DNA from: Cryptomeria japonica
Lineage: Eukaryota; Streptophyta; Pinopsida; Cupressales; Cupressaceae
Direction of reading: 5' to 3'
Assembly: GCF_030272615.1 (NCBI RefSeq)
Contig: NC_081411.1
Span: forward strand, 211,562,744-211,626,743
Length of the DNA: 64,000 bases
The notes below the pieces were generated by a model. That model ran no database searches. It worked only from the letters and a program-made list of their open reading frames with translations, and was not told where the DNA came from. Below, piece by piece: positions 1-11,309 of the stretch. The first letter of the stretch is position 1. Every line of letters starts with the position of its first letter. The position numbers were made by a program, and so were the translations under genes.

Positions 1-600
1 AAATTCCACATATCCAGTGGGAAGGCAATGGGGAGGTTGATGCCTTATTCAATGTGGCATGTTATTTGGACCCCCAAATGATTCGGCAATGGGACAGCTA
101 AGGACCTGATGTGGGATGGGTTGCCTGAGCAGTACCTTGACATGATTTTTCTTGCCTTGAAGATGTACTATACATTAATTTTCTCCCTTTTATTTTTGCT
201 CTCTATGTCAATCTTACTCCTCTATAATTAAATTTGAGCTGCCATCCAGATTTACCATTATGACTTATGTTTTATGGCGTGTGAAGGGGTTGGCTCCATC
301 TTTATTTGGAAATTTCAAGATTTTAGCCTATATTTTGTGAAGTATTTTCTAGTTTGAAGTGAGGATGAGGTGTGGTGAAAATTGTGTATTTATACTTTGG
401 GTGGCAGTGGAGGCCAATTTCACTCTCCATTCCACCAAGCAACAATTGACTTTTCTTGGGGTTATCTCTGATAAGAGGTTGGGTGGAATTTTTCTTTGTG
501 ATGAGGAGGCTTTGTTGAATATTGAATCAAATGTCTTTTAGATCGGGAGTGTTTGGTATTTGAATTTTGATACAGAACCAACATGGATATTGTGTCGATG
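1..600. other. Left flank, no recognisable gene
   Basis: About 600 bases outside all recognised elements. Short frames exist (for example 359-541) but they show no family motif and no consistent codon pattern. I see no terminal repeats here. It probably belongs to the same old locus as 601-862, but that is inference. Confidence 0.4.
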
Positions 601-862
601 CTGGTGGCCAAGGGTTTGTCATTTGGGACTTAAGCAAAGGTTGAATGGGTGATGAAATCTTGTGTCCCTACCCATTCACTTTGTGCCTTGGTTTCTCTGA
701 TCGGGAGAGTTGTTCCTAGGAAGGGTTTGAGGCCCCTATTTGGGGAGGGTGTGATTTTGGATTGTGTTAATGTAGAATATCGGCCTTTTTTGCTATGGAG
801 GAATGGTGAAGACCATGTGGAGAGAACCAATGAGGCTTTAGAAGAATGGGAGGATTTAATGG
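601..862 (+). pseudogene. Decayed reading frame split by element A (left half)
   Basis: The frame runs from 601 to 862 with one stop at 631-633 and ends at the AATGG target duplication of element A. If element A and one copy of the duplication are removed, the frame passes straight into 40836-40968, which reads in phase with two further stops and ends at a TAG near 40968. The encoded residues (for example WVMKSCVPTHSL) match no family I recognise. The right half is followed by a 10-A tract at 41208-41217, which could mark the tail of a LINE or a processed pseudogene. The joined frame is seen in the sequence; the retro-copy origin is a guess. Confidence 0.4.
858..862. repeat. Target-site duplication of element A (left copy, AATGG)
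   Basis: AATGG lies immediately before the TGTTAGGCCC terminus at 863. The same five bases follow the right LTR at 40831-40835. An exact match 40 kb apart supports one insertion event for the whole span. Confidence 0.85.
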
Positions 863-2058
863 TGTTAGGCCCAATATGGAAAGATAATGTACTAAGAGGG
901 GATAGGTGAATTGGTACTTCAAATATTTTGGTCAAAAATAACTTTACTGTTAAGCATAGACTGAATATTGCTGAAACATAATATAATGCTAAAATAAATA
1001 GATAACAATCATACATGATTCACTCCATAACACATATATTTTGGTTACGCAGAAACTCTTGGTTAGAGAGAAAAACTATGGTGGGGAAGGCACCCACAAC
1101 TTCCCTACTGCAATAATAAAGGTTGCTCGGTTAGAGCTACATGTTTAGTTATTTCTGATAACTTACCCTGTTAGGAGTATCAAGATCTTTAGATCTACCT
1201 TGCTAAAGCATTTTACAACACTTAAACTAAAATGCTGCACCTGGTTAAAGGCTTTACAATTTATAGACTTTGTTAGAGTCTTTTACCTCTCTTACAACTC
1301 AAAATATTACATTCAAAATCCTACAAAATATCTACAACTTCACATCTGGAATGTTAAAGCAGATTCTATGTGCTCAAAATGAAATTACCTTGCTTATAGC
1401 ATACCTTGGTAACCCATAAAATAACTCTGTAAACCTTTTTGTTTACTCTATTCCTTGACTGTTCTCTGAAATCCTTCTTGGTGACCTCTGTGTATTTGTA
1501 ATAGTCATAACACTCAGTACTTTAACATAATTTTGCTTTTCACATAAGTCTGTCTTCACACTCACATGTCTTGCTTCTCAGTCATACACACATACTCATT
1601 TGATCCTCAATTCATGTTGAATAAATAGATCTCTTATGACAGTGATCTTTTTCATGCTTCGATCTTACAAACATGATTCATCAAATGAATAACCATACAA
1701 ATTATTTCATTGGATAGATGTCCTCAAAATCATACAAAATCTTAAGTGCAATTTCCAATGTGTTAACGGTTCCTTGTTCCTCGATCTTTGTAACATGTTT
1801 CCATATGTGTCTAGGTTCAATGAATCTAGTAACACGTTTCACTCAGTGTGTATCAACTCAGTATACCATCTTTGCTGCTCGGTAGTCATAGAACGTTACT
1901 AGGTAGACAGCTCGGTGTATACTAAACTCTATGACTTGTAACTTCTATAACCGACTGCTTTGTGCTTACCAACTAAATATTTCAGTGGTAATAACCAACT
2001 AGAGTATATAGAATGACTTTGGACATAAAACTAATGACAACTTTAGTAAATAGTAACA
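863..2058 (-). repeat. Element A LTR (3' LTR on the minus strand)
   Basis: A 1,196-base direct repeat of 39625-40830 with TG...CA ends. The copies align along their whole length, with scattered substitutions and a roughly 12-base difference near 1280 (the other copy has an extra CCTGTTAAAGG-like segment). Long open frames crossing this region are LTR sequence, not genes. Confidence 0.9.
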
Positions 2059-2070
2059 ATCTCCCCTTTT
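2059..2070 (-). promoter_or_regulatory. Polypurine tract of element A
   Basis: On the minus strand this reads AAAAGGGGAGAT directly before the TGTTACT start of the LTR. This is the standard position and composition of the plus-strand DNA primer. Confidence 0.75.
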
Positions 2071-2392
2071 GACATTAGTTTTGAAATGTTTGACAAGACT
2101 TCTTTCAAAGTCATAACTCAAAAAAAATCTATATACTTACAAAATTTGACTGAACTAATAGTATATACAATTGTCAATCAAATTGTATACTCAAATATAC
2201 TCCCCTTATCAGTATACTATACATAACTCTGATTATGCATGCGTTGTGATCAATATTCTATATTTCCTGCTCGATGATCACTGCTCCCCCTATCAAAGTT
2301 ATCTGTATACTCGAATATGCTAAACTGCTTGGTATACTCCTCTTGTATACACTATTATACACTATACTCCCCCTTTTTGACAAAAATCAAAA
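2071..2392 (-). other. Element A 3' untranslated spacer with extra purine tracts
   Basis: About 320 bases between the ORF2 stop and the polypurine tract. On the minus strand two more PPT-like tracts occur, one just after the ORF2 stop (CAAAAAGGGGGAGT, complement of about 2364-2377) and one near 2284 (TAGGGGGAGC). The stretch is also rich in GTATA/TATAC words. No gene is seen. Confidence 0.5.
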
Positions 2393-2907
2393 CTAGTTAC
2401 CATTCGGTGGAGGCAACTGGTCAAAAATGGATTTATACTTTGTTCTTGCATCGGTGAGAGCAGCAGAGAGTGCATCCTTGACACTATCCATGAGTGAATT
2501 TTGACCTGTAATATCAGCTAACAGTGAAATCAGTCTATCTAAAGTGCTTCCCTCTAGCTGAGTGGATAAGGAGGTAGCCTTGTTGATTTGTACTTGAACA
2601 AAGGACAAGTGTGGAATGAATAAAGTTTGAAGAGCCATAATGTCCATCCTTATTTTGTGCTCTTCATTCCTAAGTTCCAGTTGTTGAGCCATGAGCATTT
2701 GTAACTTGGTATATAAATGTTGAATAAAATTTGGCTCAGTGGTCAATTTATTGGAGAGATCGGTGATCTCTTTCTCAATCACTTCTGTTTTATTCTTGAT
2801 ATCTTTAATGAATAAAGAGAATGTATAGATTTTTTGAAATAAATAAAGAATGTGCTTGAGTTGAGGGGACAACTTAGCAATCAATTTGACAAGTTTTACT
2901 TTGCCAA
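2393..2907 (-). pseudogene. Element A ORF2, C-terminal segment
   Basis: The frame is open from 2907 down to a TAG at 2393-2395. Removing B1 and one GCCAA copy joins it in phase to 7440-7075, with residues AIG running into KVKLVKL. The protein here is helical and charged: a heptad-like stretch (EVIEKEITDLSNKL), then LSPQLKHIL and DRLISLLADI segments, ending PPPNGN. The matching part of element E (about 51600-52153) is a coiled-coil segment in the same position. Function unknown. Confidence 0.65.
2903..2907. repeat. Target-site duplication of B1 (GCCAA)
   Basis: GCCAA precedes the left B1 LTR and is repeated exactly at 7075-7079 after the right LTR. It lies inside the ORF2 frame of element A. 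Confidence 0.9.
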
Positions 2908-3373
2908 TGTTGGTGTAAATAATTATTCATCATGGATATTATTACACCTTACTTAAATTTACTTAGAAAATGTATTTCATAGTAGTTTAGGTATGAGACA
3001 CTTGGGTGTTTGTGCCACATTGAGATAGTGTGTAGGAGAATTTCCACATTTTATGGTGTTGATCTTGTTGTTACACTCCACATTCAGTGGGTGATCCACC
3101 TCATGTGGAATATTATATTGTTTCTCCTACCTACCCACACCTATTTCCTACCTATCCTTGTTTCTTATTGAGTCACATGTCATATTTGTGTGCTCGCATA
3201 TCCATATAGCCTTGCCTATATAAGCAGGCTCATATTAATTGTATAAAGAACGATCGATTGATGATCCAGTTGATCGGTATTTTCTCTTGATAGAATACAG
3301 TTTATTCTTATCAATATTTTGTTTGCTCTTATTTGTTCTTTCTATTGCCTCTTGATCTTGGCAAAATCTCACA
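2908..3373 (+). repeat. B1 5' LTR
   Basis: Direct repeat of 6608-7074. It contains a TATA-like box (CTATATAAGC, 3216-3225) about 160 bases from its end and ends directly before the primer site. Short frames within it are not genes. Confidence 0.9.
3216..3225 (+). promoter_or_regulatory. TATA-like box in B1 LTR
   Basis: CTATATAAGC is a good plant TATA match. It is kept in the 3' LTR at 6918-6926 (CTATATAAG) and suits an LTR promoter with a short R-U5. Confidence 0.55.
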
Positions 3374-3386
3374 TGGTATCAGAGCC
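3374..3386 (+). promoter_or_regulatory. B1 primer binding site (tRNA-iMet type)
   Basis: TGGTATCAGAGCC begins immediately after the LTR. This motif is the standard complement of the plant initiator-Met tRNA 3' end. Confidence 0.9.
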
Positions 3387-4167
3387 ATTAGAGTGTCATT
3401 GGTTTGCTAATTGAGAGAAATTTGATGTTATTTGGGGTTGTGTATTTTGGAGTTTTCTATTGTAGGTTATTATTGAAGCTTGATGTGTCAAATCTGAGGT
3501 TACCATTGGATTGAGAAGGACCAAGAAAGTCAGTTTTGCCTTTTGTTTCATCCAAATCTAGAGGCATTTGAAGTTTGATGCTGCAGTGGAAATTTTCCAA
3601 AAATTATAATTTTGTAGGCATTTTTCAAATAGCGATATCTCACTCATCCGGACTCGTTTTTTCGAGAAATTTTTTTTGTTTTGGGGTAGAATTTCATGAT
3701 CTATATAGTGGTGCAGGATTTTTCTGATTTTTGGAGATAGGTTTTTCAGAAATCATGAAATCCCAATTTTTACAACTTTGGAGGCTTCGTTTGGGCTCAT
3801 ATGGACTCTTTTTCAGGTGCCATTTTTTTTCAAAGTGCATATTTTTCATCTACTTTCATAATCTGCCATCTACTTGCAGTGATTTTAAGTAGAAATTATA
3901 CTTTTAGTATTTGGTACTTGCATTTTGCTTGGATCTTAGTTTAGATCACTAGCAGTATTTGTTGAAGTCTCTTAGACCTCTTTTTGAGAAGTTGTAAATT
4001 GAAATCAGAAATCCACTTTGCCTTGTTTTGCAAGTGGCCTATTGTATATGCACTAAGTATAAAGTGCCAAAATCACCATTTTGGGGGGATTTCTTGATTG
4101 AGTATTTTGGGGGGTGTCTTGTGTGATTGTGCCTCTCTCTATCTTGTGTTTTTTTCATTTTGGTGCT
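3387..4167 (+). other. B1 untranslated leader
   Basis: About 780 bases between primer site and Gag start, T-rich, without a convincing frame. The frame extending upstream to 4114 has no Gag similarity before the ATG at 4168. A packaging signal would be expected here, but I cannot identify one. Confidence 0.5.
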
Positions 4168-5979
4168 ATGGGTTCTCCTAAATTTCCACTTTTAACTCCT
4201 CATAATTATGCATCATGTAAAATTAAGGCATGGAGTAAACTAATGGAAAAAGGACTCATTCATTATGTAAATGAAACTATTACAGCACCACCTAATCCTA
4301 AGGTTGATCCTAATGCTCAAATTGAATGGCTTACTAAGAATGCTATTGCACTTGGAACTCTTAGAAAGTATGTATCAGATGACCTCATTTTTCACATTGA
4401 TAAGTGTACAACAATTAAAGAGGCTTGGGATATTTTTAAGAAATTGTATGGTCAAGTTGATGAGATTAAGGGCTACAAGCTTGATAGTGAACTCACAACT
4501 TTGGATCCCAAGGATTTTGATACAATCCAAGATTATGTCACAAAAGCAACTGAGCTAAGAGAAACACTAAAGGATTGTGGAATTGACAAAAAGGATGCTT
4601 AATTGGTTTATAACTTGTTGGACAAGCTTCCTTCAGAGTATGCAGCCTTTGTATCTAACTTTCACACCCATAGGTTAGCTCAAGGTTCCTCATACACTTC
4701 TCCTTCATTTGATTCATTCACAAAGATGTTGATACTTGAGAAATCTAAGTTGACCATGATGGGGATTCTCAAATCTTCAAAGTCACAATCTTTGGTGGCT
4801 AACAAAGGGAATCAAAGTAATCAAGGAAAAGGCAAGAATCAAAAGCAACCTAAGTCAAAACCACATCAAGATGGAGCACAATCTTCCTCTCCATAACAAG
4901 GTGATTCACCATTCTCACCTAAGAGGAAATCATATAAGGACAGTCATTTTTGTGGATATTGCAAGAAGTCAAGACATGATGAACATCATTGTTATAAGAA
5001 GGATATTGATGAGTTGAAGAATCTTCTTGAGAAGAATAGAATCAACCTACCTTCTAGAATGTCTACATTGGCTTCTTCTTCCAAGGATAAAGGAAATTAT
5101 CACTCTTTTGGGACAGATAAAGGAAAGGGACAAGCTCTTTGTGCTACTACAAGTCATGATTCAGGGAGATGGCTTCTAGATTCAGGGCCTTCTCATCATA
5201 TGGCATCTTTGCAGTCTATGTTTTCTACATTTGGGCCTTGCCACATGCCACAAATTTTGATGGGCAATCATACATACATGGATGTGATTGGGAAAGGATA
5301 TATTGCCATTGGGGATAACTCCAATGATGTGTTGTGTGTACCCCACTTGACAAATAATCTTCTTTCCATCTATCAAATCATACATGGGGCAACTAGGAAA
5401 ACTGTGGAGTTCACACCTGATTCAGTTATCATTAGAGACTTGGAGAGTGGAGCTATCATTGCGACTGGGGTGGTTGATCATTCATCTCGGTTGTACTCTT
5501 TTTCAGATTTTGGTCCTATTGATGAGGTTGATTCTTCCTATATTGATGATTCAGATTTTGAGGAGAACTTTGGGCATTTGAACTTCGGGATTCTCACATG
5601 TGATCCCATTCTTGAGCCTTGCATTTCATCTCCTTCTATTGATATCACACCACCTATTGCACATGATGATGCAGCTAATGCAACATTTTTGTCTTCTTAT
5701 GATTCAGTGCAGCAGGATATTTCATGTCTTCTAGCTTCAGTTGATTGGGATGCCTACTTGACAGACATTGCAGATTTGTTTGTGGACTCCTACATTGTAG
5801 ATTTGGGAGACACCATTGATGACATTCATCTTCTCTTTGATGAAGATGATCCTTCTTTGATTGTTGTGAGGGATCACTCTGACCCTCTTATGCATTCTCT
5901 ACATGATCAATCTTTAGAGGTTGACATGATTGTGGATACTTTTGTACAACACTTGGAGGAGGTCTCTTTATCTTTTTGA
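4168..5979 (+). pseudogene. B1 Gag-protease polyprotein with acidic C-terminal extension
   Basis: The ATG at 4168 starts a Copia-type Gag (UBN2-like): FPLLTPHNYASCKIKAW, then KEAWDIFKKLYG and LLDKLPSEYAAFV. In-frame TAA stops lie at 4600-4602 and 4894-4896; coding resumes in the same frame after each. A canonical CCHC knuckle (C-x2-C-x4-H-x4-C) is at 4951-4992. The aspartic protease motif WLLDSG follows (DSG at 5179-5187), with the usual downstream NLLSI. The GAG-pre-integrase signature FGHLNFG near 5569 is present, but instead of integrase the frame continues for about 130 residues rich in Asp, Glu and Ser (clusters such as DSSYIDDSDFEEN) to a TGA at 5977-5979. Capsid, nucleocapsid and protease could once have been made; integrase and polymerase had to come from a helper. 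Confidence 0.8.
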
Positions 5980-6596
5980 GGAGACATATGAGTCTTTGGA
6001 CATCATTCCACATTCATCTCCACTAGATCTTGGAGTGCCTTTTTTAGCAGTGTGGCACAGTTTACCACCTTTGGAGGGGGTACCTTTCAGTTTCAACATG
6101 GGGACACTTGAGCAGTTTTCAGAGATTCCTTTCATCATGAGCATTTTTTCTCCATCTTCCTTTCATGGTTGGGGAGACTTCATGGATACACCTTTGGTTT
6201 TGTTTCTTCCTAAGGGGAGGAATGTTGTTCGACGTTCATGGAGCAGTTTCTTCATTCAACTTAGAGCTTCTATCATTGGTGTAGATTCCTGATTGAGGGG
6301 GGGCTTCGTAGTATCTCTTCTTCTTCTCTCATATGGGGGGGACTTTTTCCTCACATGGGGTTTGTCCTTCACATACTTCTATGAGAGTTCTTTGTATCTA
6401 GTTTTCATCTCTCTTTTGGGGGAGGGTTTTTTCCCATTGGGTTTTTCTCTGTTTTCCCACTTTGTGAGAGATTTCCTTGCATTGGTTTTCATGCATTTGC
6501 ATTTGTACATGGGTACCTAACATGGCCTCATAGCCGAGACCCATCTTGCATTGCTTAGTTGCATTGTAGACTTAAGTGCATTCCCCTCAGTTGCAC
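5980..6596 (+). other. B1 3' region with remnant frame
   Basis: A second frame (about 5930-6292) overlaps the end of the Gag-protease frame and continues its style after a likely one-base shift (ETYESLDIIPHSSPLD). The rest is T- and G-rich with several GGGGG runs and no pol motif. It ends in ordinary 3' untranslated sequence before the purine tract. Confidence 0.5.
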
Positions 6597-6607
6597 TTAA
6601 GGGGGGG
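6597..6607 (+). promoter_or_regulatory. B1 polypurine tract
   Basis: TTAAGGGGGGG lies directly against the TGTTGG start of the 3' LTR. Confidence 0.8.
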
Positions 6608-7074
6608 TGTTGGTGTAAATAATTATTCATCATGGATATTTTTACACCTTACTTAAGTTTACTTAGGAAATGCATTTCATAGTAGTTTGGGTATGAGACA
6701 CTTGGGTGTTTAAGCCACATTGAGATAGTGTGTGTAGGAGAATTTCCACCTTTTATGGTGTTGATCTTGTTGTTACACTCCACATTCAGTGGGTGATCCA
6801 CCTCATGTGGAATATTATATTGTTTCTCCTACCTACCCACACTTATTTCCTACCTACCCTTGTTTCTTATTTAGCCATGTGTCATATTTGTGTGCTCACA
6901 TATCCATATAGCCTTGCCTATATAAGTAGGCTCATATTCATTGTATAAAGAATGATCAATTGATGATCCAGTTGATCAGTATTTCTCTAGATAGAATACA
7001 GTTTATTCCTATCAATATTTTGTTCTCTCTTATTTGTGCTTTCCATTGCCTCTTGATCTTGGCAAAATCTCACA
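6608..7074 (+). repeat. B1 3' LTR
   Basis: 467-base copy of 2908-3373 ending CTCACA before the GCCAA duplication. TATA-like box at 6918-6926. It differs from the 5' copy by scattered substitutions and small indels. Confidence 0.9.
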
Positions 7075-7785
7075 GCCAATAGCAATGGATTTTTGTAGCT
7101 CTTCATTCATTTTTGTAGTGAGCTCTTTGTCCTTCAATTTGCTCAAGTTTTCAGAAGCGTCTACTCCAGATGCTTCTATTTTAGTGAGGAGTTCATCCAG
7201 TTGAATATGGATGGCTGCATCTTTTGTCACTATAGCTTCAGGTAGCATATCTATTAATAGTGCTTTAACCTTTTGAAGTACTTTGTTTTTCTTTTGTATA
7301 GCCATTTGTCTTTCTTGTTCTGCTATAGCTTTGCATAGTTCACTGAATTCAATTAGTGCTTGCCCTTTTAATTTGGATATGTCTACATTCGGCAACACAA
7401 TTGGTTTTGACAAATCTAACTTGAAACTATGCTTTTTCATTTTCTTTTCTTTAGAGGAGGAGGCTTTTACCAGTTGAACTAATACAATGGCTTGGGAGGC
7501 TTGTTTACCCTCAGTAGGTTTCTTGGTAGAGGCAACACTTTTGTCAGTTTCTTTAGACTCAGATGTAGCCTTCGATGAATCTTTGATCTGTGTCTCAGTT
7601 GTAACATTGTCAGTACTTGTAGGGGCTTGAGAAGTCTATTCCTCGGTGACCTGAGAAGTAGCTTCTCCTTTGGTAGACTGTTGACCCTCTTTTCCTTGTT
7701 TAGTATCCTGAGGTGTCTCGATTGAAACATGTTGACTTATCGGAGGGTAGGATTTGACTTTTTCCAAAACTAACAAACTTGATAC
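7075..7785 (-). pseudogene. Element A ORF2, central-to-C-terminal segment
   Basis: Between B1 and B2 the minus strand is open in one frame except for a TAG near 7638. The first part (7785-7480) is Ser/Thr/Lys/Gln-rich and probably disordered. The second (7440-7075) is helical: LSKPIVLPNVDISKL, then GQALIEFSELCKAIAEQE. Element E has DLSTLSHLQAL at the same point, followed by a similar coiled-coil tail. The frame joins in phase to the piece beyond B1 and to the piece beyond B2 (25287 onward) once one duplication copy is removed at each site. Function unknown. Confidence 0.65.
7781..7785. repeat. Target-site duplication of B2 (GATAC)
   Basis: GATAC precedes the left B2 LTR; AATAC follows the right LTR at 25287-25291. 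Four of five bases match. GATAC restores the ORF2 frame of element A across the site. Confidence 0.7.
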
Positions 7786-9281
7786 TGTAGACACCTAAAA
7801 ATGGTGAACGCTTGCGGAATCATACTTTAACATTTGTGCATTGCCTTATTTTAGGGTTTTTGTGTCGTATTAACATTTCTCCTATGATTTGAACTTGTTC
7901 TTTATCATTTGCGAGCATCGAGTCATTCTTTTGCATTCTTCAGTTGTCTCGCTCCCGAATTCGGTCTTGTTGACAATAACTTTCAGTCATGATTTTGATC
8001 AATCCTATCCTGTCGCATCAATGTGCGTGCTCATTTTGGACATCGTCAATCCTAATTAGGGTTTTGTCCTCTTTTCAATTTTGTCATCTTGCGATCAATT
8101 TTGTCATCGATCATGGTCATTTTCAATCTTGTTGTTTTGTGATCGATTTGTCATCGATCCTTATCCTCTTGTCAATTATTGTCATCTTGCGATCGATTTT
8201 ATCATCAATCGTTGTCATCTTTCTTAATCATGTCAATTTGGAACAATTAGTCATTGTTCCTTGTCAATTGGCGCTTTTGTCAATCAAATCATTTATCACA
8301 TTAATCATTTATCAATTCATAATCAAATAAAATCAACATCAATCAATCCTTCAATCACGATCTAATATTTATCTTCTATGGTTTTATGATTTATTCATTT
8401 AACCTAATTTGTCATTTCTTCCTCTAGGTTAAATTATTTATTTATTTATCCTAAAGTCTTCTCATTGCAATTAAATGTTCATTTAATTGGCTAATTATTC
8501 CTCTTTTTGTGAATTAATTAATAAATGACAAATTGTTAATTAATTTACCTAATTTTCTAATTTTCCATCATTTCTAATTTTCTAATTTTCTAATTTCTTA
8601 ATTTTTCATCATTTCTAATTCTTAATTTCCACCTATTTTCTAAATTCCTAATTCTAATTTCCACCTAATTAGTTTCTCTCTAGTTTCTCCCTATTTTTGT
8701 GCTTCGGTGGAAGCATGAATTTCTCATACGTCATACTTTTGGCATAGCAAGATGTCGTAAGGTTCTAGTTCTCTAACCTTTGCATTGGCAATATGTCATA
8801 ATTCATGACATAGAAGGTGTCATAACCTTCTTCTTTTCACTCAATTGTGCCATTTTTGAAATCAATTGCTTCTAATATCCATTTCATGCTAATTTGATCT
8901 TTTCTCCAATTTGTCTATAAATTGGATGATTTTTCTTCAGTCAAGGGTAATCACTTTGTCAAATTAATCAGATTATTGAATCAATCACACTGCGAGTACT
9001 CTTGTGCCATAATCTTGTCTATTTGCTTTCATTTCATGTGTATGCACTTGAAGGTGAGATCCACAAACAAAGGCTATTTGGAGAAGAAAGAAGGACAATG
9101 GAGCTGCATGAAAGAAGCATTCAGATCTACATTTGGTTTGCTTAGTCTTTAGTTTTGAATGTTTTGTTTTCATGTCTTTATTGAGTGTGTTTTTAGGATA
9201 GATCATTACATTTGAGCTTTCGTGATTGAGCTAAATTGTTAATACTATATGCTTGTGATGATTCCTAATTTCCTAGCTACA
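7786..9281 (+). repeat. B2 5' LTR
   Basis: 1,496 bases, direct repeat of 23792-25286. Rich in GATCGAT, TCATC and TTAATT words. A TATA-like box (CTATAAAT) is at 8915-8922. A frame at 7989-8330 recurs in the other LTR at 23994 and is LTR sequence rather than a gene. Confidence 0.92.
8915..8922 (+). promoter_or_regulatory. TATA-like box in B2 LTR
   Basis: CTATAAAT about 360 bases before the LTR end. It is kept in the 3' LTR at 24920-24927 and in the related LTR of H near 45278. Confidence 0.5.
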
Positions 9282-9286
9282 TTAAT

Positions 9287-9305
9287 TGGTGAACTCGACA
9301 TGAAC
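9287..9305 (+). promoter_or_regulatory. B2 primer binding site region
   Basis: TGGTGAACTCGACATG begins five bases after the LTR end. Position and the leading TGG fit a primer site. It is not the iMet type used by A, B1, C and E; I cannot name the tRNA from memory. Confidence 0.6.
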
Positions 9306-11309
9306 TAACCATCTAACCATGCTTTTGAGTGCTTTTGAGTTGATGTGCAGGTCAAAAACCCAAGAAACAGGGTAATGCAGGGTTTTCTGGGAACTTCTAT
9401 GCCTGTGTGAGACAACCTGTGCCTGTGTTAAAGACATTCTATGCCTGTGTCATGAGTTTTGTGCCTGTGTCATGAGTTTTGTGCTTGTGTAAAGTCTAGA
9501 AACAGAGGTAAAAAGGCAGTGTTTTTCTTAAAAATTGGTTTGTTTTGCATTATGTTTCTGCTTTTTTGGTTTTTGGTAGTAATTTTCTATGCAGCATCTT
9601 GGCATTATGCATGGCAAAGACAACAAATGAAACTACTAACACATTTTATGTAGGTTCGATAGTCAAAGAATAAGCATATCAAACTTCTGACTTGGGTTTT
9701 TGTAGGTTGCCTTGGATTACAACTAAACTTTGTGTTTGCAATTAATGTTATAGGCACCTAGTATGATTTCTAAATAGGATGCAATGAATGTATGTTTTCT
9801 TTGATTGTTGAGTGTGACATTGGAGTAGGAGAGTATGCTCTCATCCTTCTTAGGGTGATCAAAAATCCAGATCTTCGATACCATGCTCATGTTTTTTATT
9901 GTGTGTCACCTTTAGAGGGCCGACAATCATGAGAAGGGAATGACCCAAAGTGAGTACGGATAGAATACCTTGGCATTCTAACTCACTATAAACAAATACC
10001 TGATGAGCGAAAGCTTTGAAGGAAGGGTTACGTGGGAATTGTAGTAACTTGGGAAGTGATGACCCTTGAACTCTTTCTCATATCAACATCTAAGTAGGAC
10101 CTCACGGTCTAAATCATGCTTGTGCGACTACATTTGTTTGGTATCTTGGTGGGCTTAATGTCTCAATCATGCTTGTGTGACATCAAGGAGTAACACTTAA
10201 TAGAAATCCTTACTAAACACCTTGTTTTTAGAGGCCAAAAAACCCTTCTAGTTGCTTGAGAAGGACAAGTTTGGATACTTGGAAGAGATACTAGGTTCGC
10301 CATGGGGAGATTTCCATGGGGACTGATGCTTGGCTGCCCTGAGAAGTGAGTGTCATGGAGGGGAGCCCGTGGGGTCAAGCATCTATGTATTCTCCTTGAA
10401 TCCCATAATGAGTCTACCTCTCAAGTACCTAATGTCCTTGCCTACCATAAGAAATGTATGAATGAGCATGATTGTCTTGAGTCTAAGTGGAAATATCTTG
10501 CCTTCTTTGCTTGTCAAAAGTTGAATTGCATCTCATTTCAAAACAAGACAAATTGATTTAAAACAAGGTTAAACACAAGAACATTTCATCCAACAAAGTT
10601 CAAAACATCTTCAAACATGGTTGTCAAACATTCTTCAAAATCTTGTCTCAACATTCATGTCACTTAGATATAGGTTCATCCTAGGTTTGCATTTTGCAAA
10701 GTCATTGTCAACTACCAAGGTTAGGTTCCACCTAGGTCATACTCCTTTGCATATCAATAAGGGTCATCCATTTGCATGTGTCCTCTTGCATTAGAGTAAT
10801 ACCATTGTCATACATTTGCATTTGCATACCCTAGGTCTCTTCATTAAGCTTAGGTCATTATCATATCATATTAGGATCACTTGCATAGTAATTGTCCCTT
10901 GGCATATAGTGTCAAAGCTAGGTTTTGCCATACTTGAGTAATCCAAATCTTTCATAAACCCTAAGTCATTGTTCGGAAGTCTAGACCTTATCAAACCTTT
11001 TGTCCTTTTGTCATCAATATCATTTCGTCAAACCTAGCTTAGTATCCAAGCATATAGGGGAGACATTGTCATCTTGTCCTTTTTTCACTTGGTCCTTTTG
11101 TCCTTTGAGGTCTAGACATCATTCCAATTTCCTAAGGGTCTCTTTTAGATTTGCATTCAAAAGTTTGTCAGAATCTTCAGAAAAAAAACCAAAAACATAG
11201 ATTGCATTCTTCCCATAGATTGCATTTTCATCTATTTAGTTTGCATTTAGTGACACATCATATATTAATCTTTGAAAATTTCCAAAAATATTACATTTGC
11301 ATAAGTGAC
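9306..11309 (+). other. B2 untranslated leader
   Basis: A 2-kb region with no convincing protein. Short frames (such as 10350-10556) lack motifs. It contains the five-copy GCYTGTGT repeat (9401-9490). Between about 10560 and 11270 it is dominated by loosely repeated words such as CCTAGGTC, TTTGCAT and CATTGTC. Long leaders are normal in the Tat lineage. Confidence 0.6.
9401..9490 (+). repeat. 20-bp-period GCYTGTGT repeat in B2 leader
   Basis: GCCTGTGT starts at 9401, 9421, 9443 and 9463, and GCTTGTGT at 9483, giving spacings of 20, 22, 20 and 20 bases. The same word recurs near the 3' end of the element (23151-23254), there also in inverted orientation. Confidence 0.75.

Larger units (their letters stand above)
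2908..7074 (+). mobile_element. B1: non-autonomous Copia-like retrotransposon (Gag-protease only)
   Basis: A complete 4,167-base element: 466/467-base LTRs starting TGTTGGTGTA and ending AATCTCACA, primer site TGGTATCAGAGCC, polypurine tract TTAAGGGGGGG and a perfect GCCAA duplication. Inside is one Gag-protease frame with two in-frame stops and an acidic extension. There is no integrase, reverse transcriptase or RNase H, nor space for them, so it resembles the known terminal-repeat-with-gag class of non-autonomous elements. The LTRs differ at roughly 25-30 places by eye, so B1 looks older than B2. Confidence 0.88.

Noticed and set aside
630-1016. Minus-strand frame with a hydrophobic start, repeated at 39778
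   Set aside because: Its start lies in the LTR of element A and occurs in both LTR copies. The real Gag-like start is inside, at 39562.
7989-8330. Possible secreted or membrane protein
   Set aside because: The same frame is in the other B2 LTR (23994). It is non-coding LTR sequence rich in TCATC/GATCGAT words.
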